A DNA stretch of 7,211 nucleotides, taken from positions 1 to 7,211 of the forward strand of contig CALXJS010000070.1 in the NCBI GenBank assembly GCA_944388685.1, given 5' to 3'. Positions 4,728 through 7,211 of the stretch are shown here, piece after piece (the first letter of the stretch is position 1; each line of letters begins with the position of its first letter). The notes beneath the pieces were generated by a model. The model saw only the letters and a list, made by a program, of their open reading frames with translations, had not been told where the DNA came from and did not search any database. The DNA is from an uncultured Clostridia bacterium (GTDB lineage: Bacteria > Bacillota_A > Clostridia > TANB77 > CAG-508). The translations under genes were made by a program, and so were the position numbers.

Positions 4728-5466
4728 TTAACCAATCTTACTAACAATGTCTTTTTTCATTTTATTAATAATTTTCTTTTCTAACCTAGATATGTAACTT
4801 TGCGAAATGCCGAAGTTCATCTGCCACTTCTTTTTGTGTCTTTTCTTTTCCTGTTTTAAAACCAAATCGCATTTCCATAATATGTTTTTCTCTGTCATTT
4901 AATTTTAAAACAGCAGCACGAAGCAAGGTTTTATCCACTTCATCCTCTAAATTCCTTGAAGTAATATCTGGTTCTGTCCCTAATATGTCTGAAAGTAATA
5001 ATTCATTTCCATCTCCATCTTTATTTAATGGCTCATCTATTGAAATTTCTCCTTTTATTTTATTACTTTTCCTTAAGTGCATTAATATTTCATTTTCAAT
5101 ACATCTTGAGGCATATGTTGCTAGTTTTATTTTCTTTTCATTATTAAAAGTATTAACCCCTTTCATAAGTCCTATGGTTCCTATTGATATTAAATCTTCT
5201 ATTCCAATTCCTGTGTTTTCAAATTTTTTGGCTATATATACCACTAATCTTAAGTTTCTTTCTACTAAAACTTGCCTAGCTTCTAAGTTGTTTTCTTCTG
5301 ATAGTTTTTTTATATATATTTCCTCTTCTTCTGGTGGTAATGGTGGTGGGAGAGTTTGGCTACCAGCTATGTAAAATATCGGCAAATATTCTATTTCATC
5401 ATTGTCATTTAAGTATTTTGCACATATGGTATGTATACTATTTTTTACAAAATCAATAATTTTCAA
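4728..5466 (-). CDS. sigE: RNA polymerase sporulation sigma-E precursor, with a +1 frameshift in region 4.2
   Basis: Sigma-E is the early mother-cell sigma factor, made as an inactive precursor and cleaved by SpoIIGA. From the TTG start, residues 1 to about 31 form the pro-sequence; the processing region reads [14 protein letters not shown]. Region 2 follows ([53 protein letters not shown]; residues 71-133), then the [23 protein letters not shown] segment and region 4 (residues 185 onward). The zero frame runs only to 4786 (226 aa) and ends in a non-homologous RHFAKLHI. After Leu218 one extra C (4812) shifts the frame. Reading GGC next gives [20 protein letters not shown] to the stop at 4728, a normal sigma-E tail, for 245 aa in total (B. 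subtilis 239). The unshifted product lacks the second half of the helix-turn-helix that reads the -35 element. The +1 frame shows no decay, so this is a sequencing error, a very recent mutation or programmed frameshifting. Gene identity is certain; the cause of the shift is not. Confidence 0.95.
4809..4815 (-). other. Apparent +1 frameshift site CTT CGG C in sigE
   Basis: The minus strand reads GAT GAA CTT CGG CAT in the zero frame; skipping one base gives GAT GAA CTT GGC ATT, which restores sigma-E homology. A leucine tRNA on CUU could slip +1 to UUC while the rare arginine codon CGG waits in the A site. The heptamer differs by one base from the Ty1 +1 site CUU AGG C and shares the CUU P-site codon with prfB (CUU UGA C). 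No Shine-Dalgarno-like stimulator is visible close upstream. There is no homopolymer here, so it is not the classic sequencing-error context. Confidence 0.5.
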
Positions 5467-5476
5467 AATCTATCAA

Positions 5477-5482
5477 CTCCTT
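5477..5482 (-). promoter_or_regulatory. Ribosome binding site fixing the TTG start of sigE
   Basis: AAGGAG on the minus strand lies 10 bases before a TTG codon at 5466. An in-frame TAG at 5472-5470 excludes any earlier start, and the TTG is the first possible initiation codon after it. The resulting N-terminus gives a pro-sequence of the expected size, which supports this choice. Confidence 0.75.
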
Positions 5483-5502
5483 TTTTCCAAATGTCTCAAT
5501 GT

Positions 5503-6390
5503 TCACATTAATTCAATCCCCAATAAAGCCCTATATTCTCCCCTTTTTGTCAATGATTTGTTATAGATTCCAATAATAACATTTTGATTTTCTTTTTCTT
5601 CTTCTTCAAATTTTATTATGACCTTTTCTGCTTTTATTCCTAATAACATTCCATTTTGTTTTCCCAAAGAAGAAAATGGAATTACTTTTAATTTGGGCAT
5701 ATATTCTTCTTTTATATTATCTGGTATCTCACTAAAATCACCTCCTAAAATACTTTCTAAATGATTTAAAATTTCTTTTGGTATGCAGTCATACAAAAGT
5801 GTGTGTTCAACAACAATAACAGGCGTATTGGTAATTGGTTCCCTTAAAAAGTTTCCTGTATCCAGCATAGCTTTTGTTTCAATTTCTTTATCGTTTAATT
5901 TTATTTTAACATCACAATACATATCTTTTGCTGAAATCTTATTTTTCACCACTTTAAATCCAATTGTAATAATAACAAATGCAATAATCGCTGAAATAAA
6001 GATTACTTTTAAAGAATTGGCATTTAATACTAGTCCATTATTTTGTAAGATTTCCTGTGGTTTTACAATGTAGATTAAAGCAAATGCTGCACCACCAAAA
6101 ACAAAAGAGGTCAGATAAAAAATCAAAGTGAATTTTAATAATTTCTTTATACTTTTAGGGCTAAATGCTATATATATGATGACAAGAGACAAGAGTAATT
6201 TTAAGAAAAAGTTAGAATATATCTTTAAACCTGAAATATATGCAATAATGGTATAAATTGCTCCTAGTAAACTCGCTAAAATTAGTCGTATATGTTTTAT
6301 TGGTATTTTTAAAATTACGCCTGTTGCAAACAGGATAATATAATTCATTAATAAGTTTTCTATCAACACAACATCTATGTAGATTGTCAT
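5503..6390 (-). CDS. spoIIGA: SpoIIGA, sigma-E factor processing aspartic peptidase
   Basis: SpoIIGA is the membrane-bound aspartic protease that removes the N-terminal pro-sequence of sigma-E, activating it in the mother cell after a forespore signal. The 295-aa product is close to the B. subtilis length (about 309). Residues 1-145 are very hydrophobic and form several membrane segments (roughly 8-28, 34-54, 60-76, 85-108, 127-146). The cytoplasmic protease domain carries the catalytic motif LDTGNFLREP with the DTG triad at residues 177-179, and the later family motif PFSSLGKQNGMLLGI at 238-252. The ATG start at 6390 has an AGGTG Shine-Dalgarno motif 8 bases upstream. The gene ends 36 bases before sigE, the usual two-gene operon of protease and substrate. 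Family assignment is firm; the number of membrane helices is estimated by eye. Confidence 0.96.
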   Translation of the reverse strand: MTIYIDVVLIENLLMNYIILFATGVILKIPIKHIRLILASLLGAIYTIIAYISGLKIYSNFFLKLLLSLVIIYIAFSPKSIKKLLKFTLIFYLTSFVFGGAAFALIYIVKPQEILQNNGLVLNANSLKVIFISAIIAFVIITIGFKVVKNKISAKDMYCDVKIKLNDKEIETKAMLDTGNFLREPITNTPVIVVEHTLLYDCIPKEILNHLESILGGDFSEIPDNIKEEYMPKLKVIPFSSLGKQNGMLLGIKAEKVIIKFEEEEKENQNVIIGIYNKSLTKRGEYRALLGIELM

Positions 6391-6411
6391 CTATCAATCA
6401 CCTGCTTACCT

Positions 6412-6444
6412 ATTTTACTACCTAAGTTTTGAAAAAGCTGTCCT
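6412..6444 (-). promoter_or_regulatory. Candidate spoIIGA-sigE promoter with long spacer and degenerate 0A box
   Basis: On the minus strand AGGACA (6444-6439, 4 of 6 to TTGACA) is followed after 21 bases by TAAAAT (6417-6412, 5 of 6 to TATAAT). An over-long spacer with Spo0A binding between the elements is the known design of the B. subtilis spoIIG promoter (22 bp). A TTTTGAA motif (6427-6433, plus strand; 5 of 7 to the 0A box TGTCGAA) lies inside the spacer. The position between the ftsZ terminator and the spoIIGA ribosome binding site is right, but each element is weak. Confidence 0.3.
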
Positions 6445-6454
6445 TTCTTATTGT

Positions 6455-6491
6455 AAAAAAAAAGAAATAATCGGTAAAATTCGATTATTTC
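6455..6491 (-). terminator. Rho-independent terminator of ftsZ
   Basis: On the minus strand a 10-bp stem (GAAATAATCG with CGATTATTTC, 6491-6482 and 6473-6464) with an 8-base loop is followed by nine T residues (6463-6455). This is a textbook intrinsic terminator between ftsZ and spoIIGA. A T-run also follows the stem on the plus strand, so it could work in both directions. It implies that spoIIGA-sigE has its own promoter in the 64 bases that follow. Confidence 0.85.
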
Positions 6492-6552
6492 CTTTTTTTA
6501 TAAAGTATTTTTTATATAATTCTATTTTTTTATACATAAAAAGTATTTTTTT

Positions 6553-6588
6553 AAGGTACTATAAATAATATTTTATTTATAGTACCTT
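6553..6588 (-). other. Perfect 16-bp hairpin directly after ftsZ
   Basis: Arms 6553-6568 and 6573-6588 are exactly complementary around a 4-base loop. The hairpin starts about 20 bases after the ftsZ stop codon. On the minus strand the 3' side is followed by A-rich rather than T-rich sequence, so it does not look like a canonical intrinsic terminator in the ftsZ direction; a separate, better terminator follows at 6455-6491. It may protect the ftsZ mRNA 3' end or act as a first, weak stop; the function is inference. Confidence 0.6.
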
Positions 6589-6608
6589 TTCATTAAAAAT
6601 TTTATGTT

Positions 6609-7211
6609 CTACATATTTTTATTTTTGTTTTTTCTTAAGAAAGATGGGATATCTAAATCATTTTGTGAATTACTTACTTCTGAACTTGCTGGAATAGAAT
6701 TAATTTTCTTTTCCCAAGTTTTTGATACAATATTATCTACCCCAATACTTGATATTGGTTCTGTTTTTTCAAAACCTGTTGCGATAACAGTAATTTGAAT
6801 TTCATCTTCCATTGTAGGATCTGTTACAGTACCAAAAATAATGTTAGCTTCTGGATCTACACTGCGTTGAACTAATTCAGCTGCTGTGTTTACTTCATGT
6901 AATCCTAAATCTTCTCCACCTGTAATGTTAATAATAACCCCTTTTGCTCCTTCTATTGAAGTTTCTAGTAGTGGACTTTGAATAGCTTCTTTTGCAGCGT
7001 CTTCTGCTCTATTTTCTCCTGCTGCTCTACCAACACCCATATGTGCCATACCTTGATTTAACATGATTGTTTTTACATCTGCAAAGTCTAAGTTTACAAG
7101 TCCAGGGATTGCAATTAAGTCTGATATACCTTGAACACCTTGTCTTAATACATCATCTGCCATTTTAAATGCTTCTATAATTGATGTTTTTCTATCAATT
7201 ATTTGTAATAA
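6609..7211 (-). CDS. ftsZ: Cell division protein FtsZ, C-terminal part (5' end outside window)
   Basis: FtsZ is the tubulin-like GTPase that polymerises into the cytoplasmic Z-ring at the division site, and also at the polar septum in sporulating cells. The window contains the last 200 codons; the frame is open to the window edge, so the start is outside. The first visible residues [16 protein letters not shown] lead into the conserved segment [16 protein letters not shown], followed by [14 protein letters not shown], the [12 protein letters not shown] segment and the [22 protein letters not shown] strand region of the C-terminal domain. A short linker of roughly 30 residues ends in [10 protein letters not shown], the conserved C-terminal peptide that binds FtsA/SepF-type membrane tethers, so the gene is intact at its 3' end. 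The linker is on the short side. An ATG at 7163 is internal methionine, not a start. Placement just upstream of spoIIGA-sigE matches the arrangement common in endospore formers. Confidence 0.97.
   Translation of the reverse strand, partial: LLQIIDRKTSIIEAFKMADDVLRQGVQGISDLIAIPGLVNLDFADVKTIMLNQGMAHMGVGRAAGENRAEDAAKEAIQSPLLETSIEGAKGVIINITGGEDLGLHEVNTAAELVQRSVDPEANIIFGTVTDPTMEDEIQITVIATGFEKTEPISSIGVDNIVSKTWEKKINSIPASSEVSNSQNDLDIPSFLRKNKNKNM

Noticed and set aside
4810..4812. CGG reassigned to another amino acid as the explanation for the sigE break
   Set aside because: Reassignment would not restore the frame; one base must be skipped whatever CGG encodes.
4728..5466. Annotating sigE simply as a 226-aa protein or as a decayed pseudogene
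   Set aside because: The 226-aa product ends in non-homologous residues within the helix-turn-helix, while the +1 frame is fully conserved to a proper stop with no other defects, so neither label describes what is seen.
6212..6397. 61-codon minus-strand frame overlapping the start of spoIIGA
   Set aside because: It is an alternate frame across the membrane-coding part of spoIIGA and shows no protein-like pattern.
1..7211. tRNA or rRNA genes, complete insertion sequences or phage genes
   Set aside because: No cloverleaf, rRNA-like stretch, transposase, integrase or phage protein was recognised on either strand.

Overview
The window is a low-GC stretch (visibly AT-rich throughout) from an endospore-forming Firmicute, most likely an uncultured Clostridia-type anaerobe. 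The main evidence is the conserved cluster ftsZ - spoIIGA - sigE - sigG - ylmC/ymxH. Every convincing gene lies on the minus strand, so transcription runs from high to low coordinates.

Reading in the direction of transcription: the 3' part of ftsZ (7211-6609) is followed by a long hairpin and a rho-independent terminator. The mother-cell sporulation pair spoIIGA (6390-5503) and sigE (5466-4728) comes next. SpoIIGA is the membrane aspartic protease that activates pro-sigma-E. After sigE there is a self-contained unit for an XRE-type DNA-binding protein (4582-4067) with its own promoter and terminator. Then come sigG, the late forespore sigma factor (3862-3089), preceded by a good sigma-F-type promoter, and ylmC/ymxH, a small PRC-barrel sporulation-associated protein (2832-2596). 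A 117-bp near-perfect palindrome (2478-2594) separates this cluster from an unusually short alanyl-tRNA synthetase gene (2407-647) with a near-consensus sigma-A promoter, followed by a HIT-family nucleotide hydrolase (537-190). The last ~150 bases hold a terminator overlapped by another sigma-A promoter that points out of the window.

The most striking observation is in sigE. The reading frame carries one extra base exactly inside the region 4.2 helix-turn-helix. The zero frame ends after 226 aa, but the +1 frame continues into a perfectly conserved sigma-E C-terminus, giving 245 aa. The shift site reads CUU CGG C. This resembles known +1 frameshift sites (yeast Ty1 CUU AGG C; bacterial prfB CUU UGA C), and its A-site codon CGG is used in frame only once elsewhere in the window. 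A sequencing or assembly error and a simple mutation remain possible; a programmed +1 frameshift is the hypothesis worth testing.

Second-tier observations are: the palindrome carries two exact Spo0A-box motifs (TGTCGAA) near the alaS promoter; the sigG promoter -10 element is embedded in a perfect inverted repeat; the AlaRS stops exactly where the C-terminal DHHA1/C-Ala region would begin; and the XRE unit with its terminator separates sigE from sigG.
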